A DNA stretch of 64,000 bases, taken from positions 558,001-622,000 of the forward strand of contig CALOAD010000014.1 of assembly GCA_942491415.1 (NCBI GenBank), given 5' to 3'. The first letter of the stretch is position 1. Each line of letters starts with the position of its first letter. Of the stretch, positions 52,125-61,221 are shown piece by piece. The notes under the pieces are model-generated. The model was not told where the DNA came from. It worked only from the letters and a program-made list of their open reading frames with translations, and searched no databases. This DNA is from CALOAD01 sp942491415. GTDB lineage: Bacteria; Cyanobacteriota; Vampirovibrionia; Gastranaerophilales; CALOAD01. The position numbers and the translations under genes are program-made.

Positions 52125-53792
52125 ATGACAAGAGAACTATCTCCTCTTCAAAAAGCAAGACTTGAGTACAAGCCCAAATTACCAAGTACTCTTGCAAAAG
52201 GAATCAAAAATCTTGATGTTAAAAGGGGTGAATCAACTTCAGCAGTGGCAAACGTTGAAGATATTAAAAAGATATTTAAAAATTCTTTTGGAAAGCCTGT
52301 TGTGACTTTTAAAGAAGCACAGGGAAAGGTTGAAAATAAAGTATTAAACGTTGGAGTTATTCTTTCAGGTGGTCAAGCACCTGGTGGACACAACGTAATA
52401 GCAGGTCTTTTTGATGCTTTAAAAGAAGCAAATAATGAAAATAAACTTTATGGATTTTTAGGCGGTCCGGCGGGAATTATTGACGGAAAACATATGGAAA
52501 TAACTCCTGAATATATGGATGAATATAGAAACACAGGTGGTTTTGATATTATCGGATCAGGTAGAACCAAGCTTGAAACTGAAGAACAGTTCATGAAATC
52601 TTGGGATACTTGCAAAAAGCTTGAAGTTAACGCTATTATTGTTATTGGTGGTGATGATTCAAATACAAACGCAGCACTTTTAGCAGAGTTTTTGCAAGAA
52701 AAAAATGCAGGTATTCAAGTTATAGGTTGCCCTAAAACAATTGATGGCGATCTTAAAAACGAACAAATCGAGATTTCCTTTGGTTTTGATACCGCTACAA
52801 AAACTTATTCAGAGCTTATTGGTAATATTCAAAGAGATGCTAATTCTGCAAAAAAATATTGGCATTTTATCAAACTTATGGGTAGAAGTGCAACTCACGT
52901 AGCTTTAGAGTGTGGATTGCAGTCGCAGTCTAATATTACTCTTATTTCAGAAGAAGTGGCAGAGAAGAAAATGTCTTTGGCTCAAGTTGTTGACTATATG
53001 ACTGATATTGTTGTAAGAAGAGCTGAAAAAGGTTTAGATTTCGGAATTGCTCTTATTCCTGAAGGAGTTATAGAATTTATTCCCGAAATGAAGTCAATGA
53101 TAGCTAATCTTAATGATACGCTTGCTCATGTTGAAGAAGATGAAGCTTATAAAGCAGTTGTTTCTCAGGATGAAAAATTTAAGTTTATTGAATCAAAACT
53201 TGAAAAGCATAATGCTGAGGTATTTGCTTCGCTTCCTGTTTCAATCAGAGAACAGCTTTTGATGGACAGAGATCCTCATGGCAACGTTCAGGTATCTAGA
53301 ATTGAAACTGAAAAACTTTTAATTCAAATGATTGAAGAAAAATTAGTAGATTTAAAAGCTAAAGGTCAATATAAAGGCAAATTCTCAACACAGGCTCATT
53401 TCTTTGGTTATGAAGGAAGATGTGCATTCCCATCTAACTTTGATGCGGATTATTGCTATTCTCTTGGTTATAATGCATTTGCATTGGTTCAATTTGGATT
53501 CACAGGGTATTTATCATCTGTAAGAAATCTTGTAAAACCTGCTTCTGAATGGATTGCCGGTGGGATTCCTTTGACAATGATGATGAACATGGAAAAACGT
53601 CATGGTGAAATGAAACCTGTTATACAAAAGGCTTTAGTAGACCTTAATGGACCTGTTTTCAAAAAACTTGAAGAAAACAGAGAAAAATGGGCAATGGAAG
53701 ATAACTATGTATTTGTAGGTCCTATCCAATATTACGGTCCTACTGAAGTTTGTGACGTCACAACTAAAACTATTCAACTCGAAAGAGCTTAA
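52125..53792 (+). CDS. pfp: Diphosphate-fructose-6-phosphate 1-phosphotransferase (PPi-PFK)
   Basis: 555 aa, the long PPi-dependent type. GVILSGGQAPGGHNVI is the phosphate site. GGDDSNTNAALLAE has Asp where ATP-PFK has Gly, and PKTIDGDL has the Lys that together with it marks PPi use. MGRSATHVALECGLQ binds the sugar. The enzyme makes fructose-1,6-bisphosphate reversibly with PPi, saving ATP in anaerobes. It is transcribed away from gap. Confidence 0.95.
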   Translation: MTRELSPLQKARLEYKPKLPSTLAKGIKNLDVKRGESTSAVANVEDIKKIFKNSFGKPVVTFKEAQGKVENKVLNVGVILSGGQAPGGHNVIAGLFDALKEANNENKLYGFLGGPAGIIDGKHMEITPEYMDEYRNTGGFDIIGSGRTKLETEEQFMKSWDTCKKLEVNAIIVIGGDDSNTNAALLAEFLQEKNAGIQVIGCPKTIDGDLKNEQIEISFGFDTATKTYSELIGNIQRDANSAKKYWHFIKLMGRSATHVALECGLQSQSNITLISEEVAEKKMSLAQVVDYMTDIVVRRAEKGLDFGIALIPEGVIEFIPEMKSMIANLNDTLAHVEEDEAYKAVVSQDEKFKFIESKLEKHNAEVFASLPVSIREQLLMDRDPHGNVQVSRIETEKLLIQMIEEKLVDLKAKGQYKGKFSTQAHFFGYEGRCAFPSNFDADYCYSLGYNAFALVQFGFTGYLSSVRNLVKPASEWIAGGIPLTMMMNMEKRHGEMKPVIQKALVDLNGPVFKKLEENREKWAMEDNYVFVGPIQYYGPTEVCDVTTKTIQLERA

Positions 53793-53811
53793 AATATTAG
53801 TGGGAAGTGTT

Positions 53812-53840
53812 AAAAAGCGAGGATTAAATCCTCGCTTTTT
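53812..53840. terminator. Bidirectional rho-independent terminator
   Basis: AAAAAGCGAGGA and TCCTCGCTTTTT arms with a 5-base loop, shared by pfp and the convergent TPR-protease gene, whose stop codon touches it. Confidence 0.92.
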
Positions 53841-55264
53841 TATATCTGTTTTAAAAGTTTTTTAACTCCTGAGTCATTTTTAACAGAAGAATCTTTTATT
53901 ATTAAATCATTCAAAACTTTTTTAGCTAAGTTTTTTTGATTGTTTCTTATGTATATTTCAGCCAATATTTTGTTTACTATTATATCATCGGGGTTGTAGG
54001 TCAATACTTTTTTATATTCGGCAATGGCTTTGTCCAGTTTATTTGTATTTGTATATAATTCGGCAAGTCCAAGCCTCGCATCTTTAAAAGTACTATCAAA
54101 GGTAAGGGCTTTATTGAAGTTTTTAACAGCATCATTATAATTTCCCAGGGAAAGATAAGCTCTACCTAATTGAGACCAGCTAATGGCTTTATTAGGTATC
54201 TCTTTTGTGTACCTTTTAGCTTCGACAAGTTTTTTTTCTAAACGATCTCTTTTATTGCCTAAAATATTATTTTTTGCAGAATTGTCCGAGTTAATTTCAT
54301 TTGGATTTAGCTCATAGAGTGTTTGAATTGTATTTTTATCCCGTAAAGACAGTGTTTTCTTCTTAACTTCACCGTCTACTATACGAACCGGGTACATTAC
54401 ATCTCCTTGAACCGAACTATGCCCCCAAATTCCTAAAGCGTGTCCGAATTCATGAATAGAGGTATTGAATATATCTTCATTTGTTTGACTGGTTCCATCC
54501 GGACGTAATGTTGCAAAGCGAATTTGAACAGTGCCTAACTTTCTTCCATCGTAATAAGGCGTTGTTAGCCCTGAAATAAATTCGTTGGCATTTTTTTTAG
54601 GCTGGAGGTTGGGCTTGAATGATATTTTAATATCAGCACTATTTTTATTTGATACAAAATTGGTTTTTAAAAATCCATTGGAAGCACTGACCCATTTAGC
54701 GCAGGCTTCTTTTATTTCCTGAATATAAGAGCTTTTAAAACCTTCTATGGAGTTTTGGCTTGAAATATATATTTTTAGAGGCATTTTATTATTTTCCCAT
54801 CGTAAAATTTCGCCTCTTTCATTTACTGCATTGTCAATGTAGCTGTTTTTAGCTTTTTGAGTGTCAATATTGTTTGATTTAGAAATGGTCTTATTTGAGG
54901 TACTGCCTATTGCTGTATAGTTTGAATTATAGTTGTTTTTTTGTATCAAAAATTCTTGAATTTTTGATATGCCAATAACTGCAAGTTTTGCCGCTTTAGT
55001 CTCAGGATTTATTTCTATGATCTTTTCATATTCTTGTTGAGCCGCAATGAGTTTATTCAGTTTTACCAAAGTTTGGGCTTTGTAGTATCTATAATTTACA
55101 TTAAGAGGGTTTTCTTTGATTGCATTATTGAGTTCGACTTCAGCTTGAGCAAATAATCCTTCTTTATAAAGGTTTTTTCCGTTTTCATAATGGTCAAGAG
55201 CCCATGCAGGAAGGCATGAGAACTGAAATATGCAACAAATTATAAATAATATATTTTTTTTCAT
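53840..55264 (-). CDS. Exported TPR-matrixin-like metalloprotease-TPR protein
   Basis: 474 aa with a signal peptide (MKKNILFIICCIFQFSCLPAWA). TPRs at about 25-100 are followed by a linker. A zinc protease domain (about 150-320) has HEFGHALGIWGHS (H271, E272, H275, H282) and a Met-turn DVMYP. TPRs then run from about 345 to 470. The third His is one residue further than in classic matrixins, a variant I associate with cyanobacterial matrixin-like proteins. It is probably periplasmic, or lipid-anchored if the Cys in FSCLP were used. The TPRs likely present substrates. It ends at the pfp terminator. Confidence 0.85.
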   Translation of the reverse strand: MKKNILFIICCIFQFSCLPAWALDHYENGKNLYKEGLFAQAEVELNNAIKENPLNVNYRYYKAQTLVKLNKLIAAQQEYEKIIEINPETKAAKLAVIGISKIQEFLIQKNNYNSNYTAIGSTSNKTISKSNNIDTQKAKNSYIDNAVNERGEILRWENNKMPLKIYISSQNSIEGFKSSYIQEIKEACAKWVSASNGFLKTNFVSNKNSADIKISFKPNLQPKKNANEFISGLTTPYYDGRKLGTVQIRFATLRPDGTSQTNEDIFNTSIHEFGHALGIWGHSSVQGDVMYPVRIVDGEVKKKTLSLRDKNTIQTLYELNPNEINSDNSAKNNILGNKRDRLEKKLVEAKRYTKEIPNKAISWSQLGRAYLSLGNYNDAVKNFNKALTFDSTFKDARLGLAELYTNTNKLDKAIAEYKKVLTYNPDDIIVNKILAEIYIRNNQKNLAKKVLNDLIIKDSSVKNDSGVKKLLKQI

Positions 55265-55360
55265 ACTAAGATTTTATACTATAATTCACTTTTTTAATAA
55301 AAAATACCTCATTTGTTAATGAGATATTTAAAGAATATAAATATTGTTCAAATGATTTTT

Positions 55361-55597
55361 TTAGTCAATAACTTGCTTAGGAGAGTCTATGTTTGGAGTT
55401 CCCAGAACTCTGACCAATTCCAAAACAGTTGCTTTCATTTGACATTTTTGGTTACTACCTTTAAAAAACCCATCGTAAAAACATCCGTTACAGACGCAAC
55501 CTCTTTTGTAGCAGTCAACAGCTGTGCTTGTCCATCTTCTTACTGTTGTTGCGCGTCCTAAATCCCTGCTTCTTAACACTTCGGCAGTTCCTCCCAC
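55361..55597 (-). CDS. Small Cys-rich protein, paralogue of the 5.8 kb gene
   Basis: 78 aa from a GTG at 55597, but the coding pattern continues upstream (…TPNGNNRLTKIG) to about 55640 without an ATG, so the true start may be a rarer codon. The motif C-Y-x3-C-x-C-x2-C-x12-C-Q-M is preceded by RRWTSTAVD and followed by VLELVRVLGTP, matching the 88-aa protein at 5804-6070. A zinc or iron-sulfur site is likely. Function unknown. Confidence 0.6.
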   Translation of the reverse strand: MGGTAEVLRSRDLGRATTVRRWTSTAVDCYKRGCVCNGCFYDGFFKGSNQKCQMKATVLELVRVLGTPNIDSPKQVID

Positions 55598-56226
55598 TCC
55601 AATTTTTGTTAACCTGTTATTCCCATTTGGTGTAATTAAATTTATAGTTTAGATTATTTTAATTATATCGAGAAAGGGCTTAGACTCAATGTGGAAGCGG
55701 ATAATTATTACATTACTCAACAATCGACTTAATATGGCTTCCTGTAGATGTTGCAGCGTTTTAGCATCATGGTAAGCCTTTTGAGCGCATGGTTTGCATG
55801 TTTTAAAGTCTATAAGTTATTATTTGACATGGATTTGCATGGTTCAAAACGTTTTTGCAGTTTATTTATAGGGTTTATGGATTAATTAAAAAGGCATATA
55901 TACCTTAACCATGAGGAAAGGCATGATTCAAATCATGCAATAACAGTGCTGGCATGCCACTTGGGTTTTTAATCTTCTACTACAAATGGAGTATGCTACA
56001 TATGGCTTAACAAGGTGTATTATGAGTTAATAAAAGGATAGGGCTTTTTGAAATAAAAAAAGTTAAGAAAGTTTTATTTTTATTAAGTTTTTGGCATGCC
56101 CGATTTTTAAAACTTAGTAAGGGTCAAAAAATAGACGTAAAAGCAAAAGAGCCCGTTCTGAAAATTGAACAAGCTCTTTTGTGTAAATAAGTAATCCACC
56201 AAAGGTGTAAGTTTATTATCTGCTAA
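55598..56226. other. 629-base region without a clear gene
   Basis: It contains several GCATG words, including a near-palindrome GCATGATTCAAATCATGC (about 55922-55939), and a terminator at 56145-56180. Only short interrupted frames are seen on either strand. It could be a decayed gene or a regulatory region. I see nothing more definite. Confidence 0.45.
56145..56180 (-). terminator. Rho-independent terminator of the DUF1015 gene
   Basis: AAAAGAGC/GCTCTTTT outer arms with an inner GTTC/GAAC stem, about 45 bases past the stop at 56227. Confidence 0.75.
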
Positions 56227-57552
56227 TTAGGCATCAAGAGGATTTATTACTAAACCGCTTAATAGCTTAGGATAAAAATAAGTTGATTTTTGAGGCATTT
56301 TATAGCCTTCTTCTGAAATATCCTTAATATCTTTTATTTTTGGTGATGCCATTACAAAAACAGCCTCAGCTTCACCTTTATCAAGGGCTTCAAAAGCTTC
56401 CTCTTCTTTTTTGATGTATTTAACACCCTCTTGAGCCATTTGTTCTTCTTTGGTGAAATTAAGAATTTCTTCTAATATAACTTGGTGAAGAACTGATAGA
56501 TCAAGTTTTTTGAGTACATCAGGAGTGCCTTTGTCTGACAGGATTTGATTCACACTATCTTTGTCTTTTAGTTTCAACAAATAGTATTTATTTACATTTT
56601 TAAGGCATAGCCCCATTGTTATTTCAGTCTTAGCTGCCTGCTCCAATTCTTGATCAAATCTTTCTTTTGTTGATTCTTTTGTCACAGAATCAAAAGTAAA
56701 TTCGACTATATCAAAGTATTTTTTTATAGATTCCAACAAATTATAGGCATCAATTCTTTTTGTGACGATTCTATGAGTCGGATATACAATCAAATTTTCA
56801 TCATCAAGGTTTGTGTAATAACACATAACATAATTAAAAGGTGCGTCCTCAGCTGCATTAGGTTTTTGACTTCTCATAAAATCCCTGTAAGCAATAGAAG
56901 TTTCGTATCTATGATGCCCATCAGCTATTAGCAGTGTTTTATTTTCCATTATTTTTTGAGCTTTTTTGATAACTTCTTCATCATCAATGATGTAAAGAAT
57001 ATTTTGAACTCCTTGATCGTCTGTTACGTCAACAAAAGGTTTTTCAGGTAATTCTAAAGCTTTATCCATTTCTTTTTCAGGGTCAGAATAAGCCATGAAG
57101 ATTTGACTGAAATTAGCCTCACAAGATTTCATTAAGTTTAGTCTATCTTGTTTTGGTCCACCCATTGTATATTCATGGGGCAAAATATTTTTTGTTTCAT
57201 ATTCTTCGATAAAGTTTTTAGCTATAAATCCTTTTCTTGATATTGTTTGCCCTTTAGGCGTTGTGTATTTCTGCACGTAGTAATAAATACATGGTTTTTG
57301 AGCTTTTTGTAAAACTTCTTCGTTTGTCCATTTTTTAAAGTCAGCAGCGGCTCTTGTATAACGGTTATCTTGATCATTATCGTCTTGTGTGACTTTATTT
57401 AAAATAAGTCTTACAATATTAAAAGAAGAGCGTTCGTAAAGAGCATCTTGATCATCTTCAGGTATAACATCGTAAGGTGGTGCTACCACATCGTCTATGC
57501 AAACCTTATCCAAATTGTAGGTTATTCCATCCAGTGGGGCTATTTTTACCAT
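56227..57552 (-). CDS. DUF1015 family protein
   Basis: 441 aa. VVAPPYDVIPEDDQDALYER at the N-terminus, HEYTMGGPKQDRLNLM and LLIADGHHRYETSIAYRDF are diagnostic of DUF1015. The ADGHHR motif recalls ParB/SerK-type nucleotide-using folds, so a small-molecule kinase or related activity is possible, but the function is not established as far as I know. GGAGG precedes the ATG. It is divergent from the sugar nucleotidyltransferase. Confidence 0.9.
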   Translation of the reverse strand: MVKIAPLDGITYNLDKVCIDDVVAPPYDVIPEDDQDALYERSSFNIVRLILNKVTQDDNDQDNRYTRAAADFKKWTNEEVLQKAQKPCIYYYVQKYTTPKGQTISRKGFIAKNFIEEYETKNILPHEYTMGGPKQDRLNLMKSCEANFSQIFMAYSDPEKEMDKALELPEKPFVDVTDDQGVQNILYIIDDEEVIKKAQKIMENKTLLIADGHHRYETSIAYRDFMRSQKPNAAEDAPFNYVMCYYTNLDDENLIVYPTHRIVTKRIDAYNLLESIKKYFDIVEFTFDSVTKESTKERFDQELEQAAKTEITMGLCLKNVNKYYLLKLKDKDSVNQILSDKGTPDVLKKLDLSVLHQVILEEILNFTKEEQMAQEGVKYIKKEEEAFEALDKGEAEAVFVMASPKIKDIKDISEEGYKMPQKSTYFYPKLLSGLVINPLDA

Positions 57553-57588
57553 TTTTACCTCCAGCGTAATTGTAATGTCTCACATGTT

Positions 57589-57600
57589 TGTTATATAACA
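57589..57600. promoter_or_regulatory. Perfect palindrome between divergent genes
   Basis: TGTTATATAACA sits midway between the DUF1015 and nucleotidyltransferase starts, with ACATGTAATATGT nearby. A possible operator. No regulator known. Confidence 0.35.
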
Positions 57601-57662
57601 TAAAATAACATGTAATATGTTAAATATTTTTCAAATACGGTTTAAAAATCAAGGAGATTGCT

Positions 57663-58754
57663 GTGATAAAAAAAGCAATGATAATGGCGGCAGGTGTAGG
57701 ATCAAGGTTGGATCCTTTAACGCAAAGCAGACCAAAACCATTAATTCCAATAGTTAATCAACCTGTAATGGACCTTCTTTTGAATCATTTAAAATCTTTT
57801 GGTATCGAAGAGGTTGTGGCAAATACTTATTACAAAGCTGAAGATATTCATAAACGCTATGGTGATAAAAGTCCTATAGATATTAAATGTAAATTTGTTT
57901 ATGAAAAAGAATTGTCCGGTACTGCCGGCGGTGTTAAAAAATGCGAATGGTTCTTTGAACCGAAAGAAACTTTTGTGGTCTTAAGTGCTGATGGTTTAAC
58001 CGATTTTGATTTAAAAAAGATAATTGAAAGCCACAAAAAAAGTGGCGCTATAGTTACAATGGGACTCACTGAAGTGCCTCACGAAGAAGTGCAGCATTTT
58101 GGAGTAGTTGTGACGAATAAAAATTCTGAAGTTATTGAATTTCAAGAAAAACCTTCTTTAGAAGAAGCTAAAAGCAATCTTGTAAATACAGGTATATATG
58201 TATTTGAGACAAAAGTTTTTGATTATATCCCCGAAGATACTTTTTATGATTTTGCCAAAAATGTCTTCCCTCAATTAATGGCAAATAATAAAAAAATCAA
58301 TAGCTTTGTTATTAAAAATTATTGGAGTGATATTGGCACTATGAACCAGTATAGAACTTCAACAAAAGATATTTTGCAAGGTAAAACTAATGTGGATTTA
58401 GGTTATCCCGAAAATGAAAATGGTTGGTTTGCCCCAACTGCAAAAGTTGACCAACTTGGCATTAAAAACGGTAAAATGATAGTAGGTGAAGCTTCAATAA
58501 TAGAAGGTGATACAACTTTTGAAGGCTATAATGTCGTTGGAGACAACTGTCTTGTAAGAAAAGGTGCAAAGCTTACAAATTGTATTCTTTGGGACAATGT
58601 TGTTATAGAAAATAATGTAGAACTTGAAGATTGTATTATCGCAAGCAATACGATAATAGATAAAAATTTAAAATTGCAAAAAGGTTCAGTAATAAAATCA
58701 GGTTCTGCTATTTCGGTTAATAGTGAAATTGCCGAGCTTATATCTGTGAATTAG
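57663..58754 (+). CDS. Sugar-1-phosphate nucleotidyltransferase with left-handed beta-helix
   Basis: 363 aa from GTG 57663, with AAGGAG upstream. The catalytic domain has MIMAAGVGSRLDPLTQSRPKP, the ELSGTAGG base-binding loop, VVLSADGLTD and the EFQEKPS Glu-Lys pair. From about 255 a hexapeptide-repeat helix follows (GYNVVGDNCLVRKGAKLTNC...). It makes an NDP-sugar for cell-surface glycans or trehalose/glycogen-type metabolism. Mannose-1-P or glucose-1-P are both possible. A terminator follows. Confidence 0.9.
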   Translation: MIKKAMIMAAGVGSRLDPLTQSRPKPLIPIVNQPVMDLLLNHLKSFGIEEVVANTYYKAEDIHKRYGDKSPIDIKCKFVYEKELSGTAGGVKKCEWFFEPKETFVVLSADGLTDFDLKKIIESHKKSGAIVTMGLTEVPHEEVQHFGVVVTNKNSEVIEFQEKPSLEEAKSNLVNTGIYVFETKVFDYIPEDTFYDFAKNVFPQLMANNKKINSFVIKNYWSDIGTMNQYRTSTKDILQGKTNVDLGYPENENGWFAPTAKVDQLGIKNGKMIVGEASIIEGDTTFEGYNVVGDNCLVRKGAKLTNCILWDNVVIENNVELEDCIIASNTIIDKNLKLQKGSVIKSGSAISVNSEIAELISVN

Positions 58755-58784
58755 AATTATTGTAAATTCTAGTTTTTGAATTAC

Positions 58785-58813
58785 TAAAAGTCTCGTTTAA
58801 AAACGAGACTTTT
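58785..58813. terminator. Bidirectional rho-independent terminator
   Basis: AAAAGTCTCGTTT and AAACGAGACTTTT arms with a 3-base loop, between the nucleotidyltransferase and the convergent 43-aa gene. Confidence 0.92.
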
Positions 58814-58829
58814 ATACTTGTGGTCTAAA

Positions 58830-58961
58830 TTAATAAGTGTAATAATCTTTGTGCTTTTTGTCTTTTCCAACTTTTCTTAATTTCACGTAATTATCAAAGT
58901 TTTGATTCAGTTCTTTTAAACGATGTTTTGTACATCGCATTTTAAACGTTTTTTTATGCAT
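58830..58961 (-). CDS. Very small basic protein, 43 aa
   Basis: An open frame from ATG 58961 to TAA 58830 with a strong GGGAGG ribosome site six bases upstream and a terminator immediately downstream. The sequence begins MHKKTFKMRCTKHRLKELN and ends KDKKHKDYYTY. It is rich in Lys, His and Arg, with one Cys. The well-formed signals on both sides argue that it is expressed. It could be a nucleic-acid-binding peptide. The function is unknown. Confidence 0.6.
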   Translation of the reverse strand: MHKKTFKMRCTKHRLKELNQNFDNYVKLRKVGKDKKHKDYYTY

Positions 58962-59047
58962 AAAATCCTCCCGTTTTTCAGCTATGTAATAGCTATAATA
59001 AGAGGGTTTTATTATTTTTTCATTGGCTTTTCAGGCTGTTTATAAAA

Positions 59048-59836
59048 TTAGACCTTAGTGCTACAAATGTTAGCATTATTAAGTTCATAAAGCATTTTTG
59101 TACCCTCAAGGGTTAAATTAGGATCCAAATAATCAAAGGGTCTTTTCATGCAATCTGTGAGGATTTGCTTATACCCTCCTGTTGCGATGGTTTTCATTTT
59201 ATAGCCTAATTCTTCTTCAATTGACATTATAAGCCCTTCTATCATTGAAGCGTGTCCTCGGACAAGACCTGAAAGCATATTATCAATAGTATTTTTACCA
59301 ACAACAGATTTGGGTGCCTCTATTTTTACCTTTGGCAATCTTGATGTAAAAGAGCTGAGGGCTTCTGTTGAAATTCCAATTCCGGGCGTTATTATTCCGC
59401 CTATAAAATGACCGTTTTGGTCAATAATATCAAAAGTTGTAGCCGTGCCAAAATCAACAACTATGGCAGGTCCTTTGTAAATTTTATGAGCAGCATAGGC
59501 GTTAGCAATTCTATCTGCTCCGACTTCCTTGGGTTTTTCAACGTCTAAAACAATGTCAGTACAGTTTTTAGCTGATATGACAAAAACCGATACGTTTAGA
59601 TATTTTTCTATTGCTTTTTTAAACCTTTCCGTCAAAGGCAATACAACGCTTGAAATAGCCGCAGCTTCGAGGTTGTTGATAAAACCTGCATGGCTTAAAA
59701 GGTTATTTAAAAGGATACCAAATTCATCTTCTGATTTTTGTTTGTCACTGGCTATTTTCCAGCTGTTTACCAGTTTATTTTCTTTATAAAGTCCAAGAGT
59801 TGTACTTGTATTTCCAATATCTGCTACGAGTAACAT
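59048..59836 (-). CDS. coaX: Type III pantothenate kinase CoaX
   Basis: 262 aa ASKHA-fold kinase. The N-terminal phosphate loop is MLLVADIGNTSTTLGLYKE. GADRIANAYAAHKIY, VDFGTATTFDII and the GGIITPGIGIS segment identify CoaX. It phosphorylates pantothenate in the first step of CoA synthesis. It is a lone gene on the minus strand, behind a terminator from the activase gene. Confidence 0.96.
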   Translation of the reverse strand: MLLVADIGNTSTTLGLYKENKLVNSWKIASDKQKSEDEFGILLNNLLSHAGFINNLEAAAISSVVLPLTERFKKAIEKYLNVSVFVISAKNCTDIVLDVEKPKEVGADRIANAYAAHKIYKGPAIVVDFGTATTFDIIDQNGHFIGGIITPGIGISTEALSSFTSRLPKVKIEAPKSVVGKNTIDNMLSGLVRGHASMIEGLIMSIEEELGYKMKTIATGGYKQILTDCMKRPFDYLDPNLTLEGTKMLYELNNANICSTKV

Positions 59837-59897
59837 TTTTATTCCTTAAAGTCTTTTAAAATAATAATATCATGCATGTTTTTTTATTTAAAACACT

Positions 59898-59920
59898 AAA
59901 AACCCTTTATTAGGGTTTTT
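59898..59920 (-). terminator. Rho-independent terminator
   Basis: AAAAACCCT and AGGGTTTTT arms with a 5-base loop, about 35 bases past the activase stop and before the coaX start. Confidence 0.85.
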
Positions 59921-59956
59921 AAGTGAACTTTTTTATCTGAACAATGTTCTTTTTTA

Positions 59957-60967
59957 TTATTTACCTGCTACATCCCATTTGCCGCAAGTGCCACCCCATC
60001 TGGCGATTATATTACCATCAATTTCTTTTGGGGTTTGTGCGTCAGGATTATTATTTTCACCTTGTAAAATTGAAATTATCTCACAATTATTAGAACAATC
60101 TTTGCATTCGTGAGTTAAGGATGTAAATGTAACACCGCTTATTTCCCAGCCCTTGAATGAAGTTGGAGTGTTAGAAAATTGGAAATTTTCCATCGCCAAT
60201 AATCCTGCCCCTATAGCTCCCATTGTCTGATGATTTTCAGGAACTATAATTTCAGTTTGCAAAGCTTCTTCAAAAGCTTTTACCATGCCGGAATTGGTAG
60301 CAACGCCACCCTGAAATACAACTTTAGAAAGTAGTTCTTTTCCTAAAGCAAGGTTACTCAAATAGTTTCGAACAAGTGCCTGACATAGACCATAAAGAAG
60401 GTCTTCAACGGGATAGCCAAGTTGTTGCTTGTGTATAAGATCACTTTCTGCAAATACACCGCACCTACCTGCAATTCTTGCCGGAGATGTTGATTTTAGA
60501 GCTGTTGGTCCAAAATCCTGAATAGGAACATTTAATCTACTTGCTTGTTGATCTAAGAAACTACCCGTGCCTGCCGCACACACTGTGTTCATAGCGAAAT
60601 CGGTAACAATACTATCTCTTATTATTATTATTTTACTATCTTGTCCGCCTATTTCAAGAATAGTTTGAACCCCGGGAACATAGATACTAGCGGCAACTGC
60701 ATGTGCCGTAATTTCGTTTTTTATAACATCTGCCCCAACAAGCGCACCTGATAAGTATCTTCCACTTCCGGTTGTTCCAACACCTTTTATATCATAATCT
60801 TCTTTTCTTTGTTCAAAAAGTTTCTTCATTCCTTCTTGAACGGCAATTACAGGTTTTCCTGATGTTCTGAGCATAACGCTGTCGATATATTTACTGTTTT
60901 CATCGACAACTGCCAGTTTTGTTGTTACTGACCCTACATCAATCCCTAAAAAAGCGTTTCTGCCCAT
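59957..60967 (-). CDS. BadF/HgdC-type acyl-CoA dehydratase activase ATPase
   Basis: 336 aa ASKHA ATPase. FLGIDVGSVTTKLAVVD, EIGGQDSKII and the cluster-bridging Cys130 (TVCAAGTGSF) and Cys169 (AGRCGVFAESD) are the 2-hydroxyacyl-CoA dehydratase/benzoyl-CoA reductase activase signature, in which a dimer shares one [4Fe-4S]. Family members are about 260 aa. Here about 70 extra C-terminal residues include HECKDCSNNCEI. No dehydratase partner is adjacent, so the activated enzyme is unknown. Confidence 0.9.
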   Translation of the reverse strand: MGRNAFLGIDVGSVTTKLAVVDENSKYIDSVMLRTSGKPVIAVQEGMKKLFEQRKEDYDIKGVGTTGSGRYLSGALVGADVIKNEITAHAVAASIYVPGVQTILEIGGQDSKIIIIRDSIVTDFAMNTVCAAGTGSFLDQQASRLNVPIQDFGPTALKSTSPARIAGRCGVFAESDLIHKQQLGYPVEDLLYGLCQALVRNYLSNLALGKELLSKVVFQGGVATNSGMVKAFEEALQTEIIVPENHQTMGAIGAGLLAMENFQFSNTPTSFKGWEISGVTFTSLTHECKDCSNNCEIISILQGENNNPDAQTPKEIDGNIIARWGGTCGKWDVAGK

Positions 60968-61221
60968 TTATATTCTCCGTTTGATTCTGTATTTTTCTTT
61001 ATACCAAATGAGTTGATCTTCATTTAACGATTATTTTTTGAAATTGGTATATATAAAAATTAAAGTCTAAAAATGAACTCAAGTAAAGTCAATTTTAGAT
61101 AAACTACCCATTAGTATATGAATAGTTGGATAACAATAAGGGTTATAAAAAAAAATGTTTTAAATATTTCAACATAGTAGTATAATCAAAGAATCAAAAC
61201 ATTTGCTAGGAGATTTTTTCA

